Assembly: GCA_023394615.1 (NCBI GenBank)
Contig: JAEXAI010000015.1
Coordinates: forward strand, 1 to 64,000
Length of the DNA stretch: 64,000 bases
DNA from: Actinomycetes bacterium
Lineage (GTDB): Bacteria > Actinomycetota > Coriobacteriia > Coriobacteriales > Eggerthellaceae
Direction of reading: 5' to 3'
The notes below the pieces were generated by a model that was given only the letters and a program-made list of their open reading frames with translations, was not told the origin of the DNA and made no database searches. A program made the translations under genes and the position numbers. Below are positions 52,912-62,500 of this stretch, piece after piece; within the stretch, counting starts at the first letter, position 1, and each line of letters starts with the position of its first letter.

Positions 52912-54150
52912 TTAAAACATCGTCATCGGAAGGCTATCCCCGAGTGAATTGTGAATCTTTTGGAACATGGAATCAGGTTTGTTCGGCGTCCAGTCGGGTG
53001 GTGTCATGCGCACGCATTCTGCTTTCTTGCCTATGAACAGGTCGGATGGAACAGTGCTGCTGATGCTCAGGGCGCCGGTGGGGCAGATGCTTTCGCACAG
53101 GCGGCATTGCATGCACAGGGTGGGTCGGTGCACGATGCCGAAGAATCCGTCGCTGTGATTTTCCGCGCGTAGCAGGGCACCGGTGGGGCAGAACGTGGCG
53201 CACATGCGACAGCTGCTACAAGCGGTGCTTTCGATGTGGACCGAACCGATGATGCGCGACGTCACTTGGGGTTGTGTGGGATCGCCTATGTGGCGCAGGT
53301 AGTTAAACAGGCGCGTGCGGCGTTCAGGCGTGAAACGGGAGAGCGTGCCGTCGGCATTCACCTTGCGATAGGCAGGATGTGTCGGTGCGCTAGCAACGCC
53401 TGCATCGATGGCGCTTTTTTGCAGTGCGTCGCCTGCCACACGCGACGAGGTAGTCTTGATGGACTCAAAGAACTCGCGACGATTGGTGCCGCCGTAGGTT
53501 TCGGTGTTGGTCGTGCGCACATGGGGAGGAAACATAGAGTCTAGGCTGATGGGCATTGTGGAGCCGAACGCATCAAGCAGGTTCTGTGCGCTCTTTACCA
53601 CTTCGCGGGCCTGCAGCCCGCCGGGTCTGTGTATGCAATGCTCGCAGTCGTCGCACACCAGATGGGTGCTGCGGCAGCCATATGCGGCCATTGCGCAGAG
53701 CAAAGCCTCGTCAATGCGTCCCAGACAGGGCATGCCCACAATTTGCGCACCATCGAAGGGAATGCTGTTGTGTATGCGGCCTTTTCCGCTAGAAGATTGC
53801 TGAAGGTCGATTGCGCGCTGAAGGGCCGTTTCGCAGGCGAACACCGGATGGCCTGAGCTGCTGGTAATGGCCTTTTTCGCGAAGGCGACCATCTGCGCGT
53901 CTGTAGGAGAGCGCAGCTCGATGGCGCAGGTGGGACATGCGGTGGCGCAACTGCCGCAACCGATGCAAAGGGAAGGATCGATGGTCAGATTGTTGTCGGT
54001 ATAGGAAATAGCTCCGCTGGTGCAGGCTTCGGCGCAGCGTAGGCAGTTTGCGCGTTTATGGCGCACGCTGACGCAGCGTTCTTCGTGTACAGCAATCTTG
54101 TCGCTTTCAAGGGACCCTAATATGTTGATGAGCCCTTCAATAATAGTCAT
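52912..54150 (-). CDS. Multi-cluster ferredoxin with Cys-rich central domain
   Basis: 412 residues. Two N-terminal cluster motifs (CLRCAEACTSGA and CIGCGSCATACP, residues 36-75) and two C-terminal ones (CSSCRMCATFCP and CMQCRLCESICP) would hold four 4Fe-4S clusters. Between them, MPCLGRIDEALLCAMAAYGC and CDDCEHC resemble MvhD/HdrA-delta type electron-transfer domains. There is no export signal, so it is probably cytosolic. It likely shuttles electrons to the NapH/NapG pair encoded just downstream in the map (upstream in transcription). Confidence 0.78.
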   Translation of the reverse strand: MTIIEGLINILGSLESDKIAVHEERCVSVRHKRANCLRCAEACTSGAISYTDNNLTIDPSLCIGCGSCATACPTCAIELRSPTDAQMVAFAKKAITSSSGHPVFACETALQRAIDLQQSSSGKGRIHNSIPFDGAQIVGMPCLGRIDEALLCAMAAYGCRSTHLVCDDCEHCIHRPGGLQAREVVKSAQNLLDAFGSTMPISLDSMFPPHVRTTNTETYGGTNRREFFESIKTTSSRVAGDALQKSAIDAGVASAPTHPAYRKVNADGTLSRFTPERRTRLFNYLRHIGDPTQPQVTSRIIGSVHIESTACSSCRMCATFCPTGALLRAENHSDGFFGIVHRPTLCMQCRLCESICPTGALSISSTVPSDLFIGKKAECVRMTPPDWTPNKPDSMFQKIHNSLGDSLPMTMF

Positions 54151-54156
54151 GGTTTC

Positions 54157-55104
54157 TCACTGCTTCTTTCGCGTGGGAGACGGGTCTGCGGCTGCATTTT
54201 GCGCGATTGCTTTGCCATCTTTTGCTGGCAGGAACGGGAATGCGATGGATGCGGTGGGACATGCGTCGGCACATGCGCGGCATTTCGAACAATCATTCAA
54301 AGTCGTCTCGCCTTTGGCGATGTCGTGCAAATCGATGTTCTCAGGGCAGGCCTTCACGCACAAATCACAGGTGCGCCCTTCGCCTTCTACTAGGCAGGTG
54401 CTCGCATCCACCTGCGGACGAAAGGTACGATTGCCGGCGCTGAACAGGGAAAGCAGAGCTCCAAGTGGGCAGAGTTTCTGACACCACTTGGGCAGGAATA
54501 CTACTTCGGCCACAATAATGGCGATAGTCAGGACAAGCGTCCAGGTAGTTTCGCCGAAAGCGAACATGCGCATCACCAGCAGCACGGTAGCAAAGGTAAG
54601 GCCTACGGGGCAGACCAAGCAGAACACGGGAAAGCCAAACAGCGCCGTGGAGAGCAGTGCGGCGGCTAGAACGCCGTGGCGGCTATCAATCTTGATGCCT
54701 TTCGATTTGCCGCAAGGGTGCGCGCATGCGCTGCAATCTGTCGAGGCTTTCAGTGTTGGTGCGTCTATGAAAACGCTCTCGTTCTGCCCGATATTCGTTT
54801 GCTTCGGTTTTCTATGCAGCTTCGACAGGAAGTGCACAGGGCAAATCCAGCTGCAGAATACTTTTCCTAACAGCAGGCATAGCGCCAGCACCACGACAAT
54901 GCTAATTACGGCCAGAGGGATTGCGGTTCGTGCCGAGATCATGGCCATGAGAGACCCCAGCGGGCACAGCAGCGTGATATCGCCTAGGCCGATGCCACAC
55001 ACATTTCCGATGCCGAGTGCGCTAAAGTACCCGATGGCGACCACGATCAGTACGGACAGCATGACCCAAAAGCGTTTTCGTGCAGAGTTCTTCTTCATTG
55101 CCAT
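54157..55104 (-). CDS. NapH-like membrane ferredoxin
   Basis: 315 residues. Four or five membrane helices carry Cys-Pro motifs (CSWICPVHFLSKLHRKP, CLVCPVG and CQKLCPLGALLSLF), the NapH/NosR signature. The C-terminus has two 4Fe-4S sites (CDLCVKACPE and CSKCRACADACPT). NapH-type proteins take electrons from quinol and pass them to NapG. Seven bases from the next ferredoxin gene. The start is close behind a Lys/Arg-rich N-terminus. Confidence 0.85.
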   Translation of the reverse strand: MAMKKNSARKRFWVMLSVLIVVAIGYFSALGIGNVCGIGLGDITLLCPLGSLMAMISARTAIPLAVISIVVVLALCLLLGKVFCSWICPVHFLSKLHRKPKQTNIGQNESVFIDAPTLKASTDCSACAHPCGKSKGIKIDSRHGVLAAALLSTALFGFPVFCLVCPVGLTFATVLLVMRMFAFGETTWTLVLTIAIIVAEVVFLPKWCQKLCPLGALLSLFSAGNRTFRPQVDASTCLVEGEGRTCDLCVKACPENIDLHDIAKGETTLNDCSKCRACADACPTASIAFPFLPAKDGKAIAQNAAADPSPTRKKQ

Positions 55105-55110
55105 GCTCCT

Positions 55111-55752
55111 TTACGCTTCTACTGGACGGATGACGATGGCTCGGTCGGTGACGCCTTCGGCAAGTGAACCATCTCTCATGGACGGACACACGTTCTCACA
55201 GCGTCCGCAACCGTTGCAGCGGCTGGTCACGACGCGGGGCGTGTTGTTGTCGTTCACGTCAAGCGCTTGATAGGGGCAAGCGTCGATGCAATCGTGGCAA
55301 CCCATGCCGCGGTTGGCCAAACACCAGTCGTAGTTCACCTGCGCTATGCCGATTATGTAGGCATCGGCTCTCGCCAGCGCTTGCGTCGGGCAGACAGCGA
55401 CGCAACGTGGTCCACCCGGTTCGTTTTCGCAAAAGTCACACCACCCACGCTTGAAGTTCATTTTGGGCGTACGCATGCTCAGTATGCCGTCTTCCAGATG
55501 TGCGGGAGCGATGGCATTACGCGGACAGATTTCGCGACACTTCTCGCAATGCAAGCAGGCAGCGAATAGCTTTTGTTCATCTTGACCTCCCGGGGGGCGG
55601 CACAAGGGATCGTGCGCAACGTACTTCAGGCTTCCGAGTGCAAGCAATGCGCAGGCGCCTGAGGCTCCCATTACGAAAGATCGGCGGGAGACGCCACTAT
55701 TACTTTTGCGGGCGGCGGGTTCGGGCTGCTCGCTGTCTTTTCGGGCGTCCAT
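55111..55752 (-). CDS. NapG-like Tat-exported ferredoxin
   Basis: 213 residues. A twin-arginine signal (VSRRSFVMGASGACALLALG, about residues 21-40) precedes four 4Fe-4S motifs: CLHCEKCREICP, CDFCENEP...CVAVCP, CLANRGMGCHDCIDACP and CNGCGRCENVCP. It forms an extracytoplasmic electron carrier with the NapH-like protein. Seven bases separate the two genes. Confidence 0.87.
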   Translation of the reverse strand: MDARKDSEQPEPAARKSNSGVSRRSFVMGASGACALLALGSLKYVAHDPLCRPPGGQDEQKLFAACLHCEKCREICPRNAIAPAHLEDGILSMRTPKMNFKRGWCDFCENEPGGPRCVAVCPTQALARADAYIIGIAQVNYDWCLANRGMGCHDCIDACPYQALDVNDNNTPRVVTSRCNGCGRCENVCPSMRDGSLAEGVTDRAIVIRPVEA

Positions 55753-55754
55753 GG

Positions 55755-56597
55755 CTAGCAGGCTTTCGCATGTGACGTGGCGGTTCCTACGGAATCAGAT
55801 GCGCATGAGTTGTCGGAGGGACTGTCTACATTCGCGTTTGCCGCCGAATCGAGCGCGTCGGGCAACAACTCCTGCAGCAAATCAAGATCGCTGCGGAGGA
55901 ATCCATGTGTGAGCTTGCCCAATCCCTGATAGAACAAGGTCTTGGGAAACTTTTCCATGTCGGAGGCCATCATGGGATACCATGCATACAGATGATCTTC
56001 CAAGAAGTGCTTCTGACACAACAAGTTGCGCTGGCATTCGGCGTCGTTTCTGTGGTCGTAGGCGTTGGCGGCTCGCTCGCCTAAAATCTGCATATATTCC
56101 AACTCCAGCGCTATGTGATCTTCGCTGTCTTTCCAGTCATCACGTTTTTCCAAGCCAGCGGCATGATACAGATCAAGCACGTCATCGCGGGCATCCTGCA
56201 TCAGCAGGCGCTTGGGACTGGTGTATACCGATTCGAAGGGATAGGCGGCTGAATATCCGGTGTTTCCCGATCCGATGAATGCGCGTACGTAGTCTACGGC
56301 CAGCGAAGTGATAACATCGCCTTTTGCAGTGCTCAGATACTCCCACATCTGGCGATATCCTTCGTCCGCCAAATCGCATCCAGTATGAGTGGGAAATTCC
56401 ATAATCTTCAAGGTGTCATAGAGGTCTTCATCTACTTCTACGCGAAAGAGCCTAGAGAGAAACGCATATGTGGCGTTGCGGTTGTGCAGCAACAACGACA
56501 TTGCCTGTGCTTCGTTGTCGGTCTTTTCGGCAGTAGGTGACGCGGCGGTCGCGTCGCCTACGACGGCTTCAGTGGAAAGCGTGATGTTGTCTGTCAT
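55755..56597 (-). CDS. TorD/DmsD-family molybdoenzyme chaperone
   Basis: 280 residues from ATG 56597 (AAGGAAG upstream). The all-helical TorD fold has LLLHNRNATYAFLSRLFR near the N-terminus and the signature around EHxxxELEYMQ (DHIALELEYMQILGE) followed by CQKHFLEDHLYAWYPMM. Such chaperones bind the Tat signal of a partner reductase and protect the apoenzyme during cofactor loading. The partner is very probably the divergent molybdoenzyme. Confidence 0.88.
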   Translation of the reverse strand: MTDNITLSTEAVVGDATAASPTAEKTDNEAQAMSLLLHNRNATYAFLSRLFRVEVDEDLYDTLKIMEFPTHTGCDLADEGYRQMWEYLSTAKGDVITSLAVDYVRAFIGSGNTGYSAAYPFESVYTSPKRLLMQDARDDVLDLYHAAGLEKRDDWKDSEDHIALELEYMQILGERAANAYDHRNDAECQRNLLCQKHFLEDHLYAWYPMMASDMEKFPKTLFYQGLGKLTHGFLRSDLDLLQELLPDALDSAANANVDSPSDNSCASDSVGTATSHAKAC

Positions 56598-56608
56598 GGC
56601 GGGCTTCC

Positions 56609-57514
56609 TTACTCGCAAAGTGCGGATGGTATTGTGGTGCGGGGTTTCTGTGCCGTTGACGCTGCTGTGTACTGCGATTCGGCTGATAATTTCGATAAGA
56701 ATGTTGACGATTGAAGCGCACTGCGCCCAGTGTCGGTTGCGGTCCAAACCGTGGTATAGCGTATGGCATCGATGGCTTCCAATTTTTTCAAGAAGTAGCC
56801 CGAATAGCGATGAGGTTCTGCCAACAGCGGGTCGGGGTCGATAGCGGCATCGTAATCCTGTCGGGTGGAGCCCCCGTCGCGTGCGGCCATCTCCAGAATT
56901 TTGCCGTATATGGGCAGATAACGCGGCTCTTCATTGAGTAGCGACTCGATATGCGACAGGTCGTGTGCGTCCTCGAGCATACTGATGCCTTCCGGTGTTG
57001 TCTGGTAGACCAGCTGTGTGTTCGCATTGTCGATGGTCAGGACATCGTCATTTCCGTCAGAATCCTCTGCTATGGCGGCCTTCACCGTGTCTGCTGCTGT
57101 GCCATTGGTTGCGCAAGCGGTGTCATCTGCCTCTACGATAATCGTGGTGCTTTCCAAACAGCCGCATTGCTCAAGCAGGTCAGCCAGGCGCGATGGGGTG
57201 TATACGCTTACTTCGCCTTCGAATTTCACAGAAAGGAAATCAGCTATCTGCTGGGCGCTTTTCGCATCACGGCATGTGTCCAGCACCCCGAGCATCCGGT
57301 TTCTCTGCCCAGGCAGACCGTCCGCTAGCTTTTCGAAGCGCTCTTCCATGGGCACATCGGCCATGCTCTGTTTGCGCCGCAAGTCAGCATCTTTTTCGCA
57401 TGCGGGCAGCTGATAGTCGCTGTGGTTTTCGGGGTCTTCTGGGTCGGCTATGTCCAAGTCGGTTAGCGGATCGAAATCGTCGTCGATTTGAAACACTTCG
57501 AATTCTTCGCTCAT
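56609..57514 (-). CDS. Uncharacterised protein with two winged-helix-like parts
   Basis: 301 residues. The ATG at 57514 is favoured because AAAGGA lies six bases upstream. After an acidic N-terminus, residues 60-115 (FEKLADGLPGQRNRMLGVLD and the following stretch) and residues 195-265 (YLPIYGKILEMAARDGG...) look like winged helices that could bind DNA or protein. I do not recognise the family. Position between the chaperone and the helicase-like gene suggests a role in making or controlling the reductase. Confidence 0.6.
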   Translation of the reverse strand: MSEEFEVFQIDDDFDPLTDLDIADPEDPENHSDYQLPACEKDADLRRKQSMADVPMEERFEKLADGLPGQRNRMLGVLDTCRDAKSAQQIADFLSVKFEGEVSVYTPSRLADLLEQCGCLESTTIIVEADDTACATNGTAADTVKAAIAEDSDGNDDVLTIDNANTQLVYQTTPEGISMLEDAHDLSHIESLLNEEPRYLPIYGKILEMAARDGGSTRQDYDAAIDPDPLLAEPHRYSGYFLKKLEAIDAIRYTTVWTATDTGRSALQSSTFLSKLSAESQYTAASTAQKPRTTIPSALCE

Positions 57515-57529
57515 TACCATTCCTTTCGT

Positions 57530-59326
57530 CTAGGCGCACACAAAACGCGATGGCGCTATACGTGCAAAATGCTTGCTTTCATGCATGTAAATGCGTTCGA
57601 TATTCATGTCCAATAAATCGGCGTTGGACAGAAGGTCACAGCGAAACAATGAACGGCTCACTGACACACGTGCGCAAGATTCCACATCGCGCAGAAGGGT
57701 GTGATCTCGATCGAGCGCTTTGCCCCTGTGATCAATGCTGTGCTTGTCATCGACGGCATCCAGATGCGGTAGAAAGCCATCGACTAAGCCTGTTGCGAAC
57801 ACGTGGTCGACGTGGATGCCATGGCAAAGAGGATAGGTGGCAATAATAACGCGTGGATGAGGGTCGCTATTCAATTCCTTGTTGGCCTGATTGATTGTGT
57901 CTGCGATGCCTTGCTCCGTGTCGCCAGGAGTTGCTTTGCTCGCCTCTGTGCTGTTTGGTTGTGTAATCATGCCCTCCTGCGCGGCATCAAGTGCCGAACG
58001 TAGTTGCTGCAAAGGCTCACGGAATTTTGTGCGTGCGATAGGGGGAATGTCGTCACCGTCTGTGCCCGCAGCAATCTGCCCCAGCATTTCAGAGATGCTC
58101 TTGCCGCCTTCTCGGTGTTGCTTCAGCAGTTCTGCATACGCGTCGGATCGCAGGAGCCAGTCATCGAGCCCGATCCAAGAACGCAGTGCCACCTGGTCGC
58201 TGGGATTTGCGGAAAGTTTGGCAAGTGCGGCTTGCCGCAGCGCTGAATTCTTGTCGCTCAAGCGCGGATCGCCTTTCACTTTGCGCGGACGCTCAATCAT
58301 TTCATATGGCACGCCATGGCGTTCAAGCGCGCAGGCGATGGATGCGCTCCACGTATCATTTGGGGTGGCTACGAGCACGGAGCCTTCCTTGCTGTGCGCG
58401 ATAGACTCGGCGACAGCTTCGAATTCCGCTCGCGGCGTGTCGAACGTCGTGGTCTCTTTGTTGGGCATGGACACTTTGCCGTCGAAGTGCACGGTAGGCA
58501 TGGCGCTGCCAAGTGCGTCGAATCCTTCGAAGCAAGGGTGCTCGATTGCTGCGCAGCGTGCGGCGATGGTAGAACCCGTTGCGAAAAAGCCCGCATTGCC
58601 CAGCTCGCGAACGAGTCGCTGCGATGCTGCGTCGAAGGCGCCGTAATCATCCACGACAACGATGGTGCGATCGCTGCGCTGCATGCGGGTAAGCCCTTTG
58701 TAGGCGAACGACGATACCTCCCAAGGCAACAGCGCCTGGCGCGCTTCCAAATTCTCGATCAGTATGCTGTAGACCATTTCTTCTTCGGCCGAGACCATCC
58801 ATCCGTCGGTTTCATTGGTGGTGTCGCTCATGCATCTATAGAAGAATTTCAGCATCTCTTTCAGTCGTCGTGGCTTGAGCCCTGTCACTTTCATGTCTTC
58901 AAGCAGCACATCCTGCTCGTTTTCGTCTAGGAGGCGATCGCCGCGCATGGAAGCTTTCGCGATGCCGCTTTTGACAACCAGCCTGAAAGCCACGTCTGTG
59001 ATGGTCTGCGCGCACACGTCTTTAGGGTATGCATGTGCTGCTGTGGCGTCGGCGCATATAAGAATCACACGCTCGTTTTCCTGCTCGCGCGCATCTGAGT
59101 GTCTGGCTGCTTCCTGTTTTTCGTCGCCTCTAGCAAGCATGCGATATACGGCTGAAAGAGCCTTGCTGGTCTGGCAGCCGCTGTCATACGTGATGCGCAG
59201 CTGGGGCATGCTTGTGCCTATCGCATCACCACGCGCGATGCCTTCTTTTGCGTCTGGCGTGTTTGCTGTGGATTCCGCCACGCATCGCAGCAGATCGTCG
59301 ATTGTCCGCCATGTGGTTTGTTTCAT
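57530..59326 (-). CDS. Degenerate UvrD/PcrA-like helicase homologue
   Basis: 598 residues. The overall order of superfamily I helicase motifs can be followed, but they are decayed. Walker A reads D-S-G-C-Q-T-S-K-A (residues 48-56). Walker B reads VVVDDYGAFDAASQ (about residue 226). The motif-IV-like VLVATPNDTWSASIACALERHGVPYE is present. The motif-V-like ATYPLCHGIHVDHVFATGLVDGFLP lacks the usual H-x-A-K-G. The motif VI arginine region is lost. ATPase activity is therefore doubtful. It is the first gene of the accessory operon, divergent from the molybdoenzyme. Function unknown. Confidence 0.6.
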   Translation of the reverse strand: MKQTTWRTIDDLLRCVAESTANTPDAKEGIARGDAIGTSMPQLRITYDSGCQTSKALSAVYRMLARGDEKQEAARHSDAREQENERVILICADATAAHAYPKDVCAQTITDVAFRLVVKSGIAKASMRGDRLLDENEQDVLLEDMKVTGLKPRRLKEMLKFFYRCMSDTTNETDGWMVSAEEEMVYSILIENLEARQALLPWEVSSFAYKGLTRMQRSDRTIVVVDDYGAFDAASQRLVRELGNAGFFATGSTIAARCAAIEHPCFEGFDALGSAMPTVHFDGKVSMPNKETTTFDTPRAEFEAVAESIAHSKEGSVLVATPNDTWSASIACALERHGVPYEMIERPRKVKGDPRLSDKNSALRQAALAKLSANPSDQVALRSWIGLDDWLLRSDAYAELLKQHREGGKSISEMLGQIAAGTDGDDIPPIARTKFREPLQQLRSALDAAQEGMITQPNSTEASKATPGDTEQGIADTINQANKELNSDPHPRVIIATYPLCHGIHVDHVFATGLVDGFLPHLDAVDDKHSIDHRGKALDRDHTLLRDVESCARVSVSRSLFRCDLLSNADLLDMNIERIYMHESKHFARIAPSRFVCA

Positions 59327-59404
59327 TCGCCATCCTCCGCTATCCCCGGTTCATGTTGTAGCCCCACCATAGGAAAGACCACATCAACGTGCATCAAAGC
59401 TACT

Positions 59405-59436
59405 GTGCAAAAGTGCAAATCATAATTTTTTATGAT
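59405..59436. promoter_or_regulatory. Operator-like sites between the divergent respiratory operons
   Basis: GTGCAAA occurs twice in tandem (59405-59418), directly followed by the inverted repeat ATCATAA-TTTT-TTATGAT (59419-59436). The region (59327-59595) separates the accessory operon and the molybdoenzyme operon, so a regulator could control both from here. Confidence 0.5.
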
Positions 59437-59595
59437 GCCCCGAACTGCGATTGCGGGTGTTTACCTGATTCGCTGGAGAAGTGTTCTGCGTAGTATCAAC
59501 GATGTTCGAACGTGCTGTGGCCATCTGCGAAACGTTTGCAGAAGCATTGTTTAGAACAAGCAAGAAGCAAGACGAGAAGTGAAGAAGGAGGAAGA

Positions 59596-62500
59596 ATGGA
59601 AAACACGTTGAGCATGTCACGACGCTCGTTCGTCAAAGCTGCTGCCATAACTGGCGCGGCTGCAGCGGCATTCGGCAGCGCGGCACCCAGCGCCCTGGCA
59701 ATCGGCAGTAAGGACAACACGTATAGCGAAGCTTCGGGCAAGGAAAGCGTTGCAGTGAAAACTTGTTGCCGTGGTTGCGGCAAGATGGAATGCGGCGTCA
59801 AGGTTATCGTTCAAAACGGTCGTGCCATTCGCGTGGAAGGTGACGAAGGCGCCTTCCAATCAATGGGGAACTGCTGCACAAAATCGCAATCATCGATTCA
59901 GGCGGCCTATCACCCCGATCGCCTGCATTATCCCATGAAGCGGACTAATCCCAAGGGCGAAGAGCCTGGATGGCAGCGCGTTAGTTGGGATGAGGCCATC
60001 AAGGGTGTTGTCGATGGGCTGATGGCGGTGAAGAGCAAGTATGGCGGACCCGCCATCGCATGCCAGGTAGGCACGTCTCGCGTGTGGTGCATGCACAGTG
60101 AATCGGTGCTAAAGAATTTGCTGGAAACCCCCAACAACTTGGAGGCATGGCAGATTTGCAAGGGGCCGCGTCACTTCGCTACTACTATGGTTTCCCAGTT
60201 CGCCATGAGCTGGATGGAAACCATCACGCGTCCGAAAGTGTTCGTGCAGTGGGCTGGCGCATCGGAGCTATCGAACTACGATGACTCGTGTCGCACCACC
60301 GTTGATGTGGCCTCGCGCGCTGACGTTCACATCAGTGTCGATCCGCGTATGGCGAACCTGGGCAAAGAAGCCGACTACTGGCAGAATCTGCGCCCCGGCA
60401 CCGATGGCGCGTTGGCGCTGGCCTGGACCAATGTGATTATCAAAAAGAAACTCTACGATGAGATTTACACCAAAAAATGGACGAATGCTCCTTTCCTGGT
60501 ATGTGAGGATATTGAACCGAGCGGCTTCCCGTCCGTTCGCACCGATGGGTCGTATTTCGACGTGAAAACACGCCTGCTGAAGGAAAGCGATGTAAAGGAA
60601 GGCGGCAGTCCGTACAAATTCTTGGTGTACGACAACAACTGGCAGAAACTGCAGGCCCAAGGCATTACGCACGAATACGGTCAATTCACCTGGTTTAATG
60701 CCGATCAAGAAGGGGTTATTGACGAGACGGGCGGCTTCTGGGAAGGCGAGAACTACGATTCGGACAAAGCCTACCAGGGTCGCGAGGCAGCGCAGGACAA
60801 TCTGCTTCCTGGGCAAATCCAAGGCTGGCTTCCCGATTTGCAGGGATTCGATCCGGCGATAGACCCAGCGCTTGATGGTGAATTCCAGATTACGCTGAAA
60901 GACGGCAAGACACATACGGTCAAGCCTGTGTGGGAACACTACAAGGCCCGCGCGGCTGAATTCGACCTCGATACTGCATCGGAAATCACCGGTATCCCCG
61001 CCGATCAGATAGAGGCTGCTGCTACCGCGTATGGCACGCGCATCGATCCGTCCACCGGCTACGGTAATGGCGGTATCCAGTATATGCTGGCTCAGGAGCA
61101 TGCGTGCAATGCAATCCAGAATTCGCGCGCGCTCGACAACTTAGTTGGCATCACTGGCAACATGGATACGCCGGGTGGCAATCGCGGGCCTACGGTTGTT
61201 CCCATCGACGGCGACCTGCAAGGGTTTTCCGCATGGATGACCGGCGCTTCCACGCCCCCGCATGACGTGAACGTGAAGCAGTTGGGCAACGAGAATTTCC
61301 CGCTTCTTTCTTGGTGGCAGTACTGGTGCGACGGATCCACCTTGTGGGATGCCATGCTGACCGGTGACCCGTACCCGGTGCGCGCGCTGTGGAACGAATC
61401 CGGCAACTTCATGAGTCAGTGCAATACCAAGGTGGCATGGGAAGCACTCTGCTCGCTGGATTTCTACGTGGACTTGAACCTGTGGCACACGCCCCAAAAC
61501 GACACGGCGGACTACATTTTGCCTGTAGCACACTGGATTGAGCTAAATTCGCCGCGTGCCTCCCAAGGTTCTGCGGGGGCAATGGGCGCAACCGTGAAAT
61601 GTGTAAACCCGCCGGCTGAGGCCACGTATGACCCCGAAATCGTGATGGCCGTGGCCAAACAGATGAATGTGCCTTGGACCACCGAGGAGGGCAACGAATG
61701 GCCTGATATTGAATGGCAGCTGGGAGACGCAATCAAGCTTCTGTCGGATGACGAGCTGACTCGTACCAGCTGGCATGTGGAAGGCGGCAAACCCACCTAC
61801 ACGCGCACTGGCAAGCCATATTCCGAATTGACGCCCAAATACAAGACGTGGGATGAGTACATCGAGGCTTTCCAAGAACATGGCTGGTGGCAGGCGAAGG
61901 AAATTGACCCGCGCAACTGGGGCACCTACCGTCGCTATCAGACCGGTGCTATGCGCGCCCGCGACCGCATCTGGGCCCGCATGGACTATACCGCAGGCAA
62001 AGGCGTGGGTGACTGGAAGCCGGGTTGGTTTACTCCCACGATGAAGCAGGAAATCTGGTCGACGGTTATGGAGTCGCATCATCCCGATCACGACGAATGG
62101 TTCATTCCCTCTTGGAAAGAGCCGCCGCACGGTCCAAAAGACGGCGATCGCATCAAGGAGTACCCGCTTACCGCCACCACGGGCCGACGCATTCCAGTGT
62201 ATTTCCATTCTGAGCACAGGCAGCTTCCGTGGTGTCGCGAGTTGTGGCCCGTGCCGCGTGTGGAAATCAATCCCAAGACTGCTGCCGAATACGATATCAA
62301 GCAGGGCGATTGGGTATGGATTGAAACCGAATGGGGCAAGATTCGCGAGGTGGCCGACTTGTATTACGGCGTTGATGAAAGCGTCGTGAACCTAGAGCAT
62401 ACCTGGTGGTATCCCGAGGTGCAGGATGCTGGTCACGGCTGGCAGTTCTCCACGGTCAACCAGCTTATTGATCATCATGCCCAAGACCCGCATTCCGGCA

